Below, in pieces: positions 37,698 through 47,787 of a DNA stretch of 64,000 nucleotides (its first letter is position 1; each line of letters opens with the position of its first letter). The notes beneath the pieces were generated by a model. It was not told the DNA's origin. It saw only the letters and a list, made by a program, of their open reading frames with translations, and made no database searches. The DNA is taken from positions 49,484 through 113,483 of the forward strand of contig NZ_JACVHF010000012.1 of NCBI RefSeq assembly GCF_014502795.1. The letters are read 5' to 3'. The translations under genes and the position numbers were made by a program. The DNA comes from Heliobacterium chlorum. Lineage in GTDB: Bacteria > Bacillota > Desulfitobacteriia > Heliobacteriales > Heliobacteriaceae.

Positions 37698-38129
37698 TTG
37701 GATCCCTTTCAAATCGTCACTTTTTCTCTCGGTAGAGAATCCTACGGCATACCGATCGAACGAGTTCGCGAGATCATCCGCCCTACGCCGATCACGCTCA
37801 TCCCACATACCCCCCCATATGTGTTAGGCCTGCTAAATTTGCGGGGCAATGTCATACCGGTCATCGACCTTCGCCTTCGACTTCACATCACGCCAGAAGG
37901 TGAGGCGAAAAACAACCGGATCATCGTCGTCGACATCGACGGGGTGGTCGTCGGTATGATGGTCGATGCCGTCTCCGCCGTGATGACGGTCCAGGAGGAT
38001 ATGCTGACCGACACTCCCGATATGCTCTGTGAAATCGATGATGAATTTATCAATAAGGTCATCAAAACGGATCGGCGCTTGACCGTGCTTCTCAATCTAC
38101 AGGCCATGGTCTACCCAAAAGCCGGATAA
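37698..38129 (+). CDS. cheW: CheW coupling protein
   Basis: A 143-residue single CheW domain with the pattern FQIVTFSLGRESYGIPIERVREIIR at the start, LNLRGNVIPVIDLR in the middle and DRRLTVLLNLQ at the end. I chose TTG 37698 behind AAGGAGGAG; the in-frame TTG at 37680 lies before that site. It forms a more canonical CheY-CheW-CheA set with its neighbours. Confidence 0.95.
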   Translation: MDPFQIVTFSLGRESYGIPIERVREIIRPTPITLIPHTPPYVLGLLNLRGNVIPVIDLRLRLHITPEGEAKNNRIIVVDIDGVVVGMMVDAVSAVMTVQEDMLTDTPDMLCEIDDEFINKVIKTDRRLTVLLNLQAMVYPKAG

Positions 38130-38157
38130 GCTGACCGTTGTTGGGGGGGAGGATCTG

Positions 38158-40227
38158 TTGAGCGGCGATAACTTTATGGACGAGTACATGGACTTGTTCT
38201 ATTCCGAAGCTAAGGAACAATTGGATATTCTTTCGAGGGATCTCTTGTCGATCGAATCGGGAGCATCGAACCAGGAAATGATCCACGAGATGTTTCGAGC
38301 CGCCCATACCTTAAAAGGTGCCAGCGCGATGGTAGGGTTGAACAACGTCACGGAGATCACCCACAAAGTAGAGGATCTGCTGGGAAAAGTCCGGGAAGGG
38401 GAGCGAGTTCTCGGCGCGAAAGACATCGATACGATTTTTAGCGCCCTCGATTTCATTCAAACATCCATCTTTGAGCCCGATGGCATCGATCCGGCCAAAA
38501 TGGCGGAGCTGTCGGCCGCGCTGGAAACAGCGATGAAGCAGCCCGCAGAACAACCGGTCGTTCCCGATACGGCAGAGCGGATCGAGGAAGCCCGTCAGCG
38601 GATAAGCGCTCTTTCCCAAAAGGTGACAGAAATCCAAGCGGTCTTTACGCCGGACTGCTTTATGAAATCAGTGCGAGCGTTTCTCCTTACGAACAACCTC
38701 AAAGAATTCGGGGAAGTCCTCGAAACCGTGCCGACGTGGCAAGAGCTTGAGCAGAATGAAACCGCCTACGGCGAGGTTATCATCTTTTTCGAATGGCAGC
38801 GGGGCAGCCGGGACGAATTGGAACGAGCCCTCAATATCACCGATATCCAGACGGTGACGATTCAAAAAGCAGTGTCGCGATCAGTTCCCGAAGAGTCCCA
38901 TTCGGAAGGGCAACCTGCCAAAGAACAGGACCATGCCCAAGAACAACAGCCACAGACAGAACGACAGCAGGCCCATCGCCCGGAGTCCACTCCGGTTCAG
39001 CCGCATCACCCAGAGACGGCCGAAGCGAAAGGCGCCGAGTACATAAAGATTGAGGCTAAGCGATTAGACCTGCTGATGAACCTCATCGGAGAACTGCTCA
39101 TCAGCCAGGCCCGTTTTTCTCGCCTGCAGGAGACTTATGTCGAGGAGCATGGGCACACCCCATTTGCGATTGAAATGGCTGAAGAGACGCACCAACTCAG
39201 CCGGGTGACGACACAGTTGCAGGACGGCTTGATGAAAGCCCGCATGATGCCCATCGGCGGCGTCTTCAGCCGCTATCCGCGCATCGTTCGTGACTTGGCG
39301 AAAAAGGAGAACAAAAAGATCACCCTGGTCATGGAAGGTCAGGATACGGAGATGGACAAGTCGGTCCTCGACCTGATCGGTGATCCACTGATGCACCTCA
39401 TCCGCAACGCTGTCGATCATGGGATTGAAACGCCAGAGGAGCGCATTCAGGCCGGAAAGCCGGAGGAAGGCACGGTCCGGCTGCGAGCCACTCATGAAGG
39501 AAGCCGCATCGTGATCCAAGTCGCCGACGACGGTAAAGGGATTGACGAACAAAAAGTTCTGGCCAAAGCGCGCAAGCTGGGACTGGTCCGGGACGACCAA
39601 TCCCTTTCCCGCCAAGAGATCTTCGATCTGCTTTTTGCACCCGGTTTTAGCACGGCCGAGAAAGTGACCGATGTATCGGGCCGCGGTGTCGGCATGGATG
39701 TGGTCAAGCGGGCCATATCGGGGCTGAACGGCATCATTGAGACCCAATCGGAAGTAGGGCAAGGGACGACCTTCTCCCTGCAACTGCCGATCACCTTAGC
39801 CATCATCCAAGGCTTACTGGTGAAAGTGGAAGGGGAGACGATGATCATCCCTCTCGACAATGTGCTGGAAAGCTTTCAATTGCGGGAAGGTGAAGTGGAG
39901 TCGATCGGCGGTAAGGAGGTCTTTACGGTTCGAGGCCGCGTAGTGCCGCTCCTTCGCCTCCAGTCGGCCATGCAGATACCGCGCGATAGTGAGAAAATGC
40001 GGCGAAAATACCGGTCCGTCGTCATGGTCGGTTTGGCCGAACGGCGCCTCGGGCTGGAAGTGGACGCCTTGCTGGGGAAAAAAGAAATCGTCATCAAGGC
40101 CATTCATGCCCCTTGGCTCAATCTCGATAAGTTCGCCGGAGCGACGATTCTTGGAGATGGACGGGTAAGTCTGATTTTGAATATCGGCAGCTTGTTTCGT
40201 CGAGGGGAAATAAATCGAGGTGACTAA
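38158..40227 (+). CDS. cheA: CheA histidine kinase, second copy
   Basis: A 689-residue CheA of canonical layout. The Hpt domain has H50 (FRAAHTLKGASAM), a middle region about 150-250 may be the CheY-binding P2 domain, a Gln-rich linker (about 255-290) follows, then the dimerisation helix (KRLDLLMNLIGELLISQ). The ATPase domain has GDPLMHLIRNAVDHGIE, DDGKG and SGRGVGMDVV, and a C-terminal CheW-like domain closes it. It starts at TTG behind GGGGGGGAGG. This is the second CheA in one operon. Confidence 0.95.
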   Translation: MSGDNFMDEYMDLFYSEAKEQLDILSRDLLSIESGASNQEMIHEMFRAAHTLKGASAMVGLNNVTEITHKVEDLLGKVREGERVLGAKDIDTIFSALDFIQTSIFEPDGIDPAKMAELSAALETAMKQPAEQPVVPDTAERIEEARQRISALSQKVTEIQAVFTPDCFMKSVRAFLLTNNLKEFGEVLETVPTWQELEQNETAYGEVIIFFEWQRGSRDELERALNITDIQTVTIQKAVSRSVPEESHSEGQPAKEQDHAQEQQPQTERQQAHRPESTPVQPHHPETAEAKGAEYIKIEAKRLDLLMNLIGELLISQARFSRLQETYVEEHGHTPFAIEMAEETHQLSRVTTQLQDGLMKARMMPIGGVFSRYPRIVRDLAKKENKKITLVMEGQDTEMDKSVLDLIGDPLMHLIRNAVDHGIETPEERIQAGKPEEGTVRLRATHEGSRIVIQVADDGKGIDEQKVLAKARKLGLVRDDQSLSRQEIFDLLFAPGFSTAEKVTDVSGRGVGMDVVKRAISGLNGIIETQSEVGQGTTFSLQLPITLAIIQGLLVKVEGETMIIPLDNVLESFQLREGEVESIGGKEVFTVRGRVVPLLRLQSAMQIPRDSEKMRRKYRSVVMVGLAERRLGLEVDALLGKKEIVIKAIHAPWLNLDKFAGATILGDGRVSLILNIGSLFRRGEINRGD

Positions 40228-40230
40228 TGA

Positions 40231-40572
40231 ATGTTAGAGTATGAGATCAAAGAGCGCGGTTCTGTGCAGGTCATCCGGTTTTTTGGCAGTATCGGTGTCG
40301 GTGATGCCCACCGGATCAAAGAAGCGCTCTTTCAGCTTCCTGTGGGAAATACACAATTGGTGATCAATCTGGGCGTCAGCTTTATCACCAGTGAGGCCAT
40401 TGGTCATCTCATTTACATCTACAAGCGCTATCGAGAAAAAGGGGGGAAAATGGTACTCTGCAACCTTTCCCAATCGGTACGCCAAGTGTTGGAAATCACC
40501 CGACTCGATAAATTGCTTCCCCTCGTCGATTCGGAGGAAGCAGCGATTGCTATGTTAACCGAAAAAATATAG
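40231..40572 (+). CDS. STAS-domain protein (anti-sigma-factor antagonist type)
   Basis: A 113-residue single STAS domain protein similar to SpoIIAA/RsbV antagonists. The phosphorylatable serine lies at S54 ([10 protein letters not shown]). It starts 3 bases after cheA ends. It could be the output of the RsbT-like kinases at 25458 and 25882, which would connect the partner switch and the array; this link is an inference. Confidence 0.85.
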   Translation: MLEYEIKERGSVQVIRFFGSIGVGDAHRIKEALFQLPVGNTQLVINLGVSFITSEAIGHLIYIYKRYREKGGKMVLCNLSQSVRQVLEITRLDKLLPLVDSEEAAIAMLTEKI

Positions 40573-40603
40573 TACCGGAACAAATCGTCAGGGGGGTAAG
40601 CGT

Positions 40604-42202
40604 ATGAACGCCCTTTCACGCATGAAGGTAGGAACGCGGATTCTCAGTGTCATCGTTTTTGTCTGTTTCATTACGATGGCTGTCGGAGCCTATGGACTTT
40701 CAAATCTTGGGAAAATCAACGATCAACTCAATGATATGTATGCAAACTCCCTGTTGCCGGTTCGATATTTAGGGGAAGCGAAGTCCAGCATCCAGCAGTT
40801 CCGTGTCTCCGTCTACAACCACATCATCTCCACAGACAAGCGGGAAATGGACGATTGGTATGCCCGCTCGAAACAGTACTCCAAAAACGTGGAAAATAAC
40901 CTGGCTGCGTACGGTAAGACCGATTTGACTGATGACGAAAAGCGGATGCTCAATGACGTAAACAATACGTGGGCCTCATATATGGAAGTTTGCGAACGAA
41001 TATTTCAGACGAGTTTTATCGGCACGAATGAAGCTAACGCTCAGGCACTCTCCTTAGCCCGTAACGAAGGACGAACGAAAGCGCTCGCCTTAGATGAAAA
41101 AGTGGAACAACTCGTCGACTTTCAACTAAAACTCGCTGACAAGACAAAAAAAGCAACGGATGAACAATATGCGTCGGCACGGACGACAACGATTGTAGTC
41201 ATTCTGGCCGCCTTCGCCCTCTCCCTGGGCATCGGAGTCCTTCTGTCTCGCAGCTTATCGCGTCCCCTCGGTGAATTGGAGCATGTGGCCAGCCAAATCG
41301 CCAAAGGCGATCTGACGAACGAGGTTGCAAAACGAGACGGTTCGGACGAGATCTCTTCCCTGTCCCGGTCGATCCAGCAGATGGCTGAAAACTTGCGGGC
41401 TTTCGTCCGCCATGTGCAACAGGGCGCCGAAACGGTCGCCGCTTCCAGCCAGCAGATCTCTGCATCGTCCCAGGAAGTGGCCAGCGGCGCTCAAGCCCAA
41501 GCCCAGGAAGCCCAGTCCCTGACCGCCATGATGAATGACATGTCCGGAGCGGCCACACAGGTGGCCAATTCGGCGCAAAAAGCGGCCCAGTCGTCAGAAG
41601 GAGCTGCCCAGGCCACCTTGGACGGCGGTAAGATCATCGAACAGACCGTGAAAGGGATGGATCAGATCTCTGATAACGTCTTGCTGCTCGGTCAAAACTC
41701 CGAAAAAATCGGCGAAATCGTTGAGATGATCGATGATATCGCCGCCCAGACGAATCTCTTAGCCCTCAACGCAGCGATCGAAGCGGCCCGGGCCGGTGAC
41801 GCCGGCAAAGGCTTCGCCGTCGTCGCCGATGAAGTGCGCAAACTGGCCGAACGGTCCGGCACGGCGACCAAAGAGATTGCTGCATTGATCAAAACGATCC
41901 AGGCAGTCACCGGGAAAGCCGTCGATGCGGCCAACAGCGGCCGGGAATTGACTGGTGCCGCCGGAGAGGCGTTCCAGCGAATTGAGGATCAAGTCAAACG
42001 GACGGCCGTGGAAGTCGGCGAAATCGCTGCCGCCTCCGAAGAACAGGCGGCGACGACAGACCAGGCCTCCCGGGCTGTCCAAAACGTGGCCGCCATCGCC
42101 GAGCAGTCCTCGGCCGGTGCCCAGGAGACGGCCAGCGCGATTCAGTCGATGGCCCAGTTGGCTACCGATTTGCAGTCTGCAGCAGCAAAATACAGAGTTT
42201 AA
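40604..42202 (+). CDS. Membrane methyl-accepting chemotaxis protein
   Basis: A 532-residue receptor. A first transmembrane segment at about 12-32 and a second at about 195-213 enclose a 160-residue extracellular region of four-helix-bundle type. A HAMP domain (about 214-268) and a cytoplasmic signalling domain follow, with the hairpin tip [19 protein letters not shown] near 379. It ends with an operon terminator and is the last gene of the block. GGGGGG precedes the ATG. Confidence 0.95.
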   Translation: MNALSRMKVGTRILSVIVFVCFITMAVGAYGLSNLGKINDQLNDMYANSLLPVRYLGEAKSSIQQFRVSVYNHIISTDKREMDDWYARSKQYSKNVENNLAAYGKTDLTDDEKRMLNDVNNTWASYMEVCERIFQTSFIGTNEANAQALSLARNEGRTKALALDEKVEQLVDFQLKLADKTKKATDEQYASARTTTIVVILAAFALSLGIGVLLSRSLSRPLGELEHVASQIAKGDLTNEVAKRDGSDEISSLSRSIQQMAENLRAFVRHVQQGAETVAASSQQISASSQEVASGAQAQAQEAQSLTAMMNDMSGAATQVANSAQKAAQSSEGAAQATLDGGKIIEQTVKGMDQISDNVLLLGQNSEKIGEIVEMIDDIAAQTNLLALNAAIEAARAGDAGKGFAVVADEVRKLAERSGTATKEIAALIKTIQAVTGKAVDAANSGRELTGAAGEAFQRIEDQVKRTAVEVGEIAAASEEQAATTDQASRAVQNVAAIAEQSSAGAQETASAIQSMAQLATDLQSAAAKYRV

Positions 42203-42247
42203 GCATAAGAAAAAAGCATGCCGAGGGGCATGCTTTTTTCTTATGCT
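42202..42247 (+). terminator. Terminator of the chemosensory operon
   Basis: A perfect 21-bp inverted repeat (42202-42222 with 42227-42247) around a 4-base loop, containing A- and T-rich tracts on both sides, so it can work in both directions. It begins at the last base of the MCP stop codon. Confidence 0.93.
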
Positions 42248-42280
42248 ACGCAAATCGCTATTGAATTGGGGGAGAAGCCC

Positions 42281-42655
42281 ATGGGCATGGGACCGACGTA
42301 CCGTGCCGCCGTCTTTCTAGGGGTCCACGGCTATCGAGAACTTGACATATGGGTCACTCATGCTACTTCAGTAGAGGAACGGCAAAAGGGACTGCTGGGA
42401 GAGTGGGCCCTTCCCCCGGAGCGGGGACTGTTGCTGACCCCTTGCAGTCAGATCCACACCGTTGGAATGGCCTTTCCCATCGATGTTATCTATCTTACCT
42501 CGGAAGGCTACATTCTCGACATGGACATCCAGATGGTACCGGGCAAATGGGGACGCCTTCGGGAAGGTTGCGATCACTGTCTCGAACTGTCGGCAGGCCG
42601 GGCGAGAGCACTGGGGCTTTTACCGGGAATGAGATTGGTTTTTTTACCGATATAG
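42281..42655 (+). CDS. DUF192-family protein
   Basis: A 124-residue DUF192 protein. The family pattern is visible: EERQKGLLG, RGLLLTPCSQIHTVGMAFPIDVIYL, and a C-terminal LELSAGRARALGLLPGMRL. I chose ATG 42281, behind GGGGGAG; an in-frame ATG at 42218 lies inside the terminator stem. The molecular function of the family is not established. It converges with the minus-strand cyclase gene, with 74 bases between them. Confidence 0.85.
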   Translation: MGMGPTYRAAVFLGVHGYRELDIWVTHATSVEERQKGLLGEWALPPERGLLLTPCSQIHTVGMAFPIDVIYLTSEGYILDMDIQMVPGKWGRLREGCDHCLELSAGRARALGLLPGMRLVFLPI

Positions 42656-42729
42656 ACGCTTATGCCGCTGTACCGGCACCATCGGGGAATAACTATGATT
42701 CCTTTTCTGGATGGATAGGCAGGAGCAGA

Positions 42730-44265
42730 CTAATTGCCGAAACTCGTGCCGAGCAGCGCCCGCCACTTCGCCCTCGATTGGAAGGGCTGGTTTTGCTGGG
42801 CTAGCGTCACCGCCTCGGTAGCCGTTTGCAGCGATGATGTGAGCAAGCGTCCAAACTGATTGAAGGAGGTCGGATTCGTCCAGAGGTAACCGTCTAGGTA
42901 GGAGACGGGATCGCCCGGATCGGGAATAAAGGGTTTTTTATGTTGACTGAAGATCTGGTGGACATAACGGAACCAGGTATATACCCCTTCCGGGGTCGGT
43001 TCCAACTGGACTTTTCGCAATAGTAGATCGGTCAGCATTTCCAGGTGGAGGGCGTGAAGGATCCGGCAGTTCGTTCGCTGCCATGCCTTCAAGAGCCGGA
43101 TCAGGGCCAAAAAGCTGCTGCCGTTTCGCTGCAGCGCCCCTTCCATCCACTTATCGGAGGCGGTCGGATCTCGCGGCACCCACATATCCGGTCCGAGGGG
43201 AACATAATAGCTATCGCGATCGTCGACGGTCGATATCAACACAGGGTGGATCCGGTACTCTTCTTCCGCACCGATGGAGAGGTACAACCGGTGCATCTGC
43301 AGTTCCTTAAAGCCCGTTTCCGCTAGTGCATTTTGCACCTTTAACAGCAAATCGGTCACCGGGGGGACTTTGGGCTCTTGTCCCGGGATAAAGAGCAGAA
43401 TATCGATCGCCTTTTGCGGGCGGATCATGGTCCCACGGGCGAAAGAACCGCTAAAGGTAACCCGTTTAAAGGGAAAATCGTAGGTATCCTGCAGCGCATT
43501 GGACACATTCTGCAGTGTGGCGTAGTTTCTCTCGACCTCTTCCGACTTTAAGGCGATACGGCGGAGAAAGCGCTCAAAGAGCTCATCGGACGACTGCATC
43601 GGTTCGAGATAGGTCTTGACCAACGGTGACAATGCGATGGGAGAGATGGAAGGGATCGACGGGGACGGCGATTTCTGCGGCGATTCAGAAGGTAACTCGT
43701 CAGCGAAACCGAGAGCGCCGAGGGAAAGCTCGTAAAGCGCCATCGTCGAGAAACCTTTCAGTTCTCGGAGTCCAAGAAACTGGTAGATGATATTATCAAA
43801 GCTTTTAAACAGAGGTTTTAGAATCGAAAAGGTGGCTTCGTCGAGCACGATCTGAGAGGGGCCGGCATAACCGCAAAGCCGTGCCGCCAAGTCCACCGAG
43901 GCGCCTAAATAGTCTGCCGCCGGTGTCCAGACCGGTATGACGAGACCAAAACTGATGCCGATTTTCGTCCGGTAGGTCAAATTTTGTTTATGGATCATGT
44001 GCTTGACTTCCAGCGCCGCTAACGCTGCGGGAAGCGGGTTGGGAAAGACCGCATAGATGGCATCGCCAATATGCTTTACCACCTGGCCGCCGTATTTTTG
44101 AACGACTCGCGCACAGAGTTCATTGTGACGCAGGGCGACCGACACACCTTCCATCGCCCCTAACAGCTTTTTCAACAGTGCCGAGTCGACGAGATCAAAG
44201 AACACGTTACAGTAAGGCTGGCAGTTTTTTACCGAATCAAACTGAGGAAAAAGTTCTGTCTCCAT
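42730..44265 (-). CDS. Class III nucleotide cyclase fused to a CD-NTase-like domain
   Basis: A 511-residue protein on the minus strand, the only one in the window. Residues 15-180 are a class III adenylate/guanylate cyclase domain: metal-binding D24 (FFDLVDS) and D68 (VVKHIGDAIYAVFP), K64, R129 (GASVDLAARL, with Asp where Asn is usual) and the terminal LKGFSTMALYEL. A Pro/Ser-rich linker (185-215) leads to a nucleotidyltransferase domain of the CD-NTase type at about 225-500: GSFARGT (273-279), D288 in AIDIL, and WVPRDP, then KAWQR and LHLEML. The normal second Asp of the D-x-D pair is Leu290 and the third-Asp position reads His340, so this half may be inactive. GGAGGG precedes the ATG. Confidence 0.8.
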   Translation of the reverse strand: METELFPQFDSVKNCQPYCNVFFDLVDSALLKKLLGAMEGVSVALRHNELCARVVQKYGGQVVKHIGDAIYAVFPNPLPAALAALEVKHMIHKQNLTYRTKIGISFGLVIPVWTPAADYLGASVDLAARLCGYAGPSQIVLDEATFSILKPLFKSFDNIIYQFLGLRELKGFSTMALYELSLGALGFADELPSESPQKSPSPSIPSISPIALSPLVKTYLEPMQSSDELFERFLRRIALKSEEVERNYATLQNVSNALQDTYDFPFKRVTFSGSFARGTMIRPQKAIDILLFIPGQEPKVPPVTDLLLKVQNALAETGFKELQMHRLYLSIGAEEEYRIHPVLISTVDDRDSYYVPLGPDMWVPRDPTASDKWMEGALQRNGSSFLALIRLLKAWQRTNCRILHALHLEMLTDLLLRKVQLEPTPEGVYTWFRYVHQIFSQHKKPFIPDPGDPVSYLDGYLWTNPTSFNQFGRLLTSSLQTATEAVTLAQQNQPFQSRAKWRALLGTSFGN

Positions 44266-44552
44266 CCCGTTCCCTCCGATTAGTCAAAGGATCCTCTGTA
44301 GTTTATCTTCTAATTTCTTCCCCTGTTCGTCGAATCCTTCAGAAATAGAGGAGCAAGTTAAAAACAGTTCCTCGATTCGTAAAAAAACAGTTCCCGAATG
44401 GGTAAAGTCACCGGCTTCAGGCAATTTCAAACTTCCTGGGGGACAAGAATGGAATCAGGCCCAAAAAAAATGTTTGAAGGTGTATATTGGCAAGAAGTAC
44501 GGGAAATATTTATTTTCGGGAGATAATCGGCCGAGAACGACCGTGAGGGCGG

Positions 44553-44581
44553 TTGCATCCTATTGGGCCGCTCCCTATTAT
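44553..44581 (+). promoter_or_regulatory. Sigma-A promoter of groESL
   Basis: A -35 element TTGCAT (44553-44558) and a -10 element TATTAT (44576-44581) are separated by 17 bases. Transcription would begin near 44588, just before the CIRCE operator. Confidence 0.75.
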
Positions 44582-44593
44582 ATTACTTGGGTG

Positions 44594-44620
44594 TTAGCAC
44601 TCAATCATAGTGAGTGCTAA
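44594..44620. promoter_or_regulatory. CIRCE operator (HrcA binding site)
   Basis: A perfect TTAGCACTC-N9-GAGTGCTAA inverted repeat, identical to the CIRCE consensus. It overlaps the start of the groESL transcript, so HrcA repression and heat induction are expected. Confidence 0.98.
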
Positions 44621-44679
44621 CAAACATCCAAGCGAATATAAGTAAAAAACAAAATACTTTAAGGAGGGTACCGTTTCGT

Positions 44680-44964
44680 ATGAACATCAAACCTCTAGCT
44701 GATCGGATCGTCGTGAAGCCCATCGAAGCGGAAGCCAAAACCGCTAGCGGTATCATCGTACCGGATACCGCCAAAGAAAAACCCCAACAAGGTGAAGTCG
44801 TTGCTGTCGGCATTGGCCGCCTGCTGGACAATGGCGAGCGCGCTGCTATGGAAGTCGCTGTCGGTGACAAAATCATCTACAGCAAATACTCCGGCACTGA
44901 AATCAAACTGGATGGCACCGAGTACCTGATCCTGAACGAACGGGACATCCTGGCGAAACTCTAA
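44680..44964 (+). CDS. groES: Co-chaperonin GroES
   Basis: The 94-residue lid of the GroEL folding chamber. The sequence [20 protein letters not shown], the mobile loop ([16 protein letters not shown]) and the terminal ILNERDILA are diagnostic. I chose ATG 44680, behind AAGGAGGG; upstream in-frame codons lie across the CIRCE element. groEL follows after 152 bases. Confidence 0.98.
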   Translation: MNIKPLADRIVVKPIEAEAKTASGIIVPDTAKEKPQQGEVVAVGIGRLLDNGERAAMEVAVGDKIIYSKYSGTEIKLDGTEYLILNERDILAKL

Positions 44965-45098
44965 GCCGAACCCGTCGGCAAGATTTATCCCTAGATAGCA
45001 TCCCTACTTATATATCAATCCTTCCCGGACTGTGATGTGAATCCTTTCGGCTTCAAACATAGCGGTTTCAAGGGGGAAGGAACCTTAGGAAGATGTAA

Positions 45099-46754
<1,656 letters not shown>

Positions 46755-46790
46755 GCCCACTGGCCCTAGAACGCTTCAAGCAAAAAGTGC

Positions 46791-46832
46791 AAAGAGGCTG
46801 CTGACATATCGACGTCAGCAGCCTCTTTTTTC
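46791..46832 (+). terminator. Terminator after groEL
   Basis: A perfect 15-bp stem (46791-46805 with 46814-46828) around an 8-base loop, followed by T residues. Confidence 0.93.
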
Positions 46833-46874
46833 TCGCCTTCCTGCATAGGATTTTGGCAGGAGGGGGGATAGGGT

Positions 46875-47714
46875 TTGCGTTCATTTGTGTTTGTCTTCGG
46901 CAAACAGCAGCGCATGTGGATGACCATGTTCATGCTGGCCACGCTGGGATTGATCTACACGGGCGTACGAGACCTCTTAGAGGAGCGAGCCGTATTAGCG
47001 ATGGCCGCATCGACGATGCACGAAAAAGTGATCGCCATCGATCCCGGCCATGGGGGAGAGGACGGCGGCGCCGTCGGTGTCCGAGGAACCCTGGAGAAAG
47101 AGCTCAACCTGCAGATCGCCAAAAAAGTGGCAGAGCGACTGCAAAAAGTAGGAGCGAAAGCAGTACTCACCCGGGAGACAGACCAGAATATCTATGAGGG
47201 AGAATGGAGCCAGCGAGCAGAACTATCGAAACGGGTCGAACTCGCCAAGGAGGCGAAGGCTCAGGCCTACGTCTCGATTCACGCCAATAGTTTCCCCTAC
47301 GCACCGTCAACAGGGCATCAAACCTTTTACCAGTACGGATCGGAGGAAGGGAAACGGATGGCCCTTCATATTCAACACGAGTTGGATACGCGGCTCGGAA
47401 ACCGGGACGGACGGCAGGCCAAAGCAGAAGATTATTTTGTCATGCGCACGACCGCTTGTCCGGCGGTGATGGTGGAAGTCGGATTTCTCTCCAATGCGGC
47501 CGAAGAAGCGCTGTTGAAGACGGAAGATTATCAGGAAAAAGTGGCTGACGGGATCTACGTCGGTCTCGTCCGTTACATGTCGGGAGAACCGGCCCCCGGC
47601 GATAAGGGAAACACAAAGCCGGAAGCAGCGCCGCAACAAAAAGGAAAAGTCCCCGGCCTGAATCCTTCCGAAACGACGGAAGAGAAGGCGGACGCTCCGC
47701 AGAGGGTTGAGTAA
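46875..47714 (+). CDS. cwlD: N-acetylmuramoyl-L-alanine amidase, CwlD type
   Basis: A 279-residue exported or membrane-anchored amidase; hydrophobic residues 14-28 form an uncleaved or cleavable signal. The amidase_3 domain (about 48-235) shows the zinc ligands in AIDPGHGGEDGG, a Glu in the following helix (EKELNLQ), HAN in YVSIHAN, and the catalytic Glu in VEVGFLSN. CwlD removes the peptide side chain during spore cortex synthesis, which suggests a sporulating lineage. It starts at TTG after AGGAGGGGGG. A Pro/Glu-rich tail of about 40 residues follows the domain. Confidence 0.9.
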   Translation: MRSFVFVFGKQQRMWMTMFMLATLGLIYTGVRDLLEERAVLAMAASTMHEKVIAIDPGHGGEDGGAVGVRGTLEKELNLQIAKKVAERLQKVGAKAVLTRETDQNIYEGEWSQRAELSKRVELAKEAKAQAYVSIHANSFPYAPSTGHQTFYQYGSEEGKRMALHIQHELDTRLGNRDGRQAKAEDYFVMRTTACPAVMVEVGFLSNAAEEALLKTEDYQEKVADGIYVGLVRYMSGEPAPGDKGNTKPEAAPQQKGKVPGLNPSETTEEKADAPQRVE

Positions 47715-47787
47715 AATATTGTCGATAGACGCTCTTTTGCACTTTCTGGTACGATAGAAAGAAAATGTGGAGGAGTGTCTGATCGAC

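Larger units (their letters stand above)
44266..44679. other. Intergenic region between the cyclase gene and groES
   Basis: This 414-base region holds the divergent start of the cyclase gene, two direct repeats of AAAACAGTTCC (44361-44371 and 44384-44393 region), and the groES promoter with its CIRCE operator. I see no gene. A promoter for the minus-strand gene is not clear. Confidence 0.6.

Noticed and set aside
42218..44280. A CBASS defence operon around the CD-NTase-like protein
   Set aside because: No effector, Cap2/Cap3 or HORMA/TRIP13 gene is adjacent, the NTase catalytic residues are altered, and the neighbours are DUF192 and groES.
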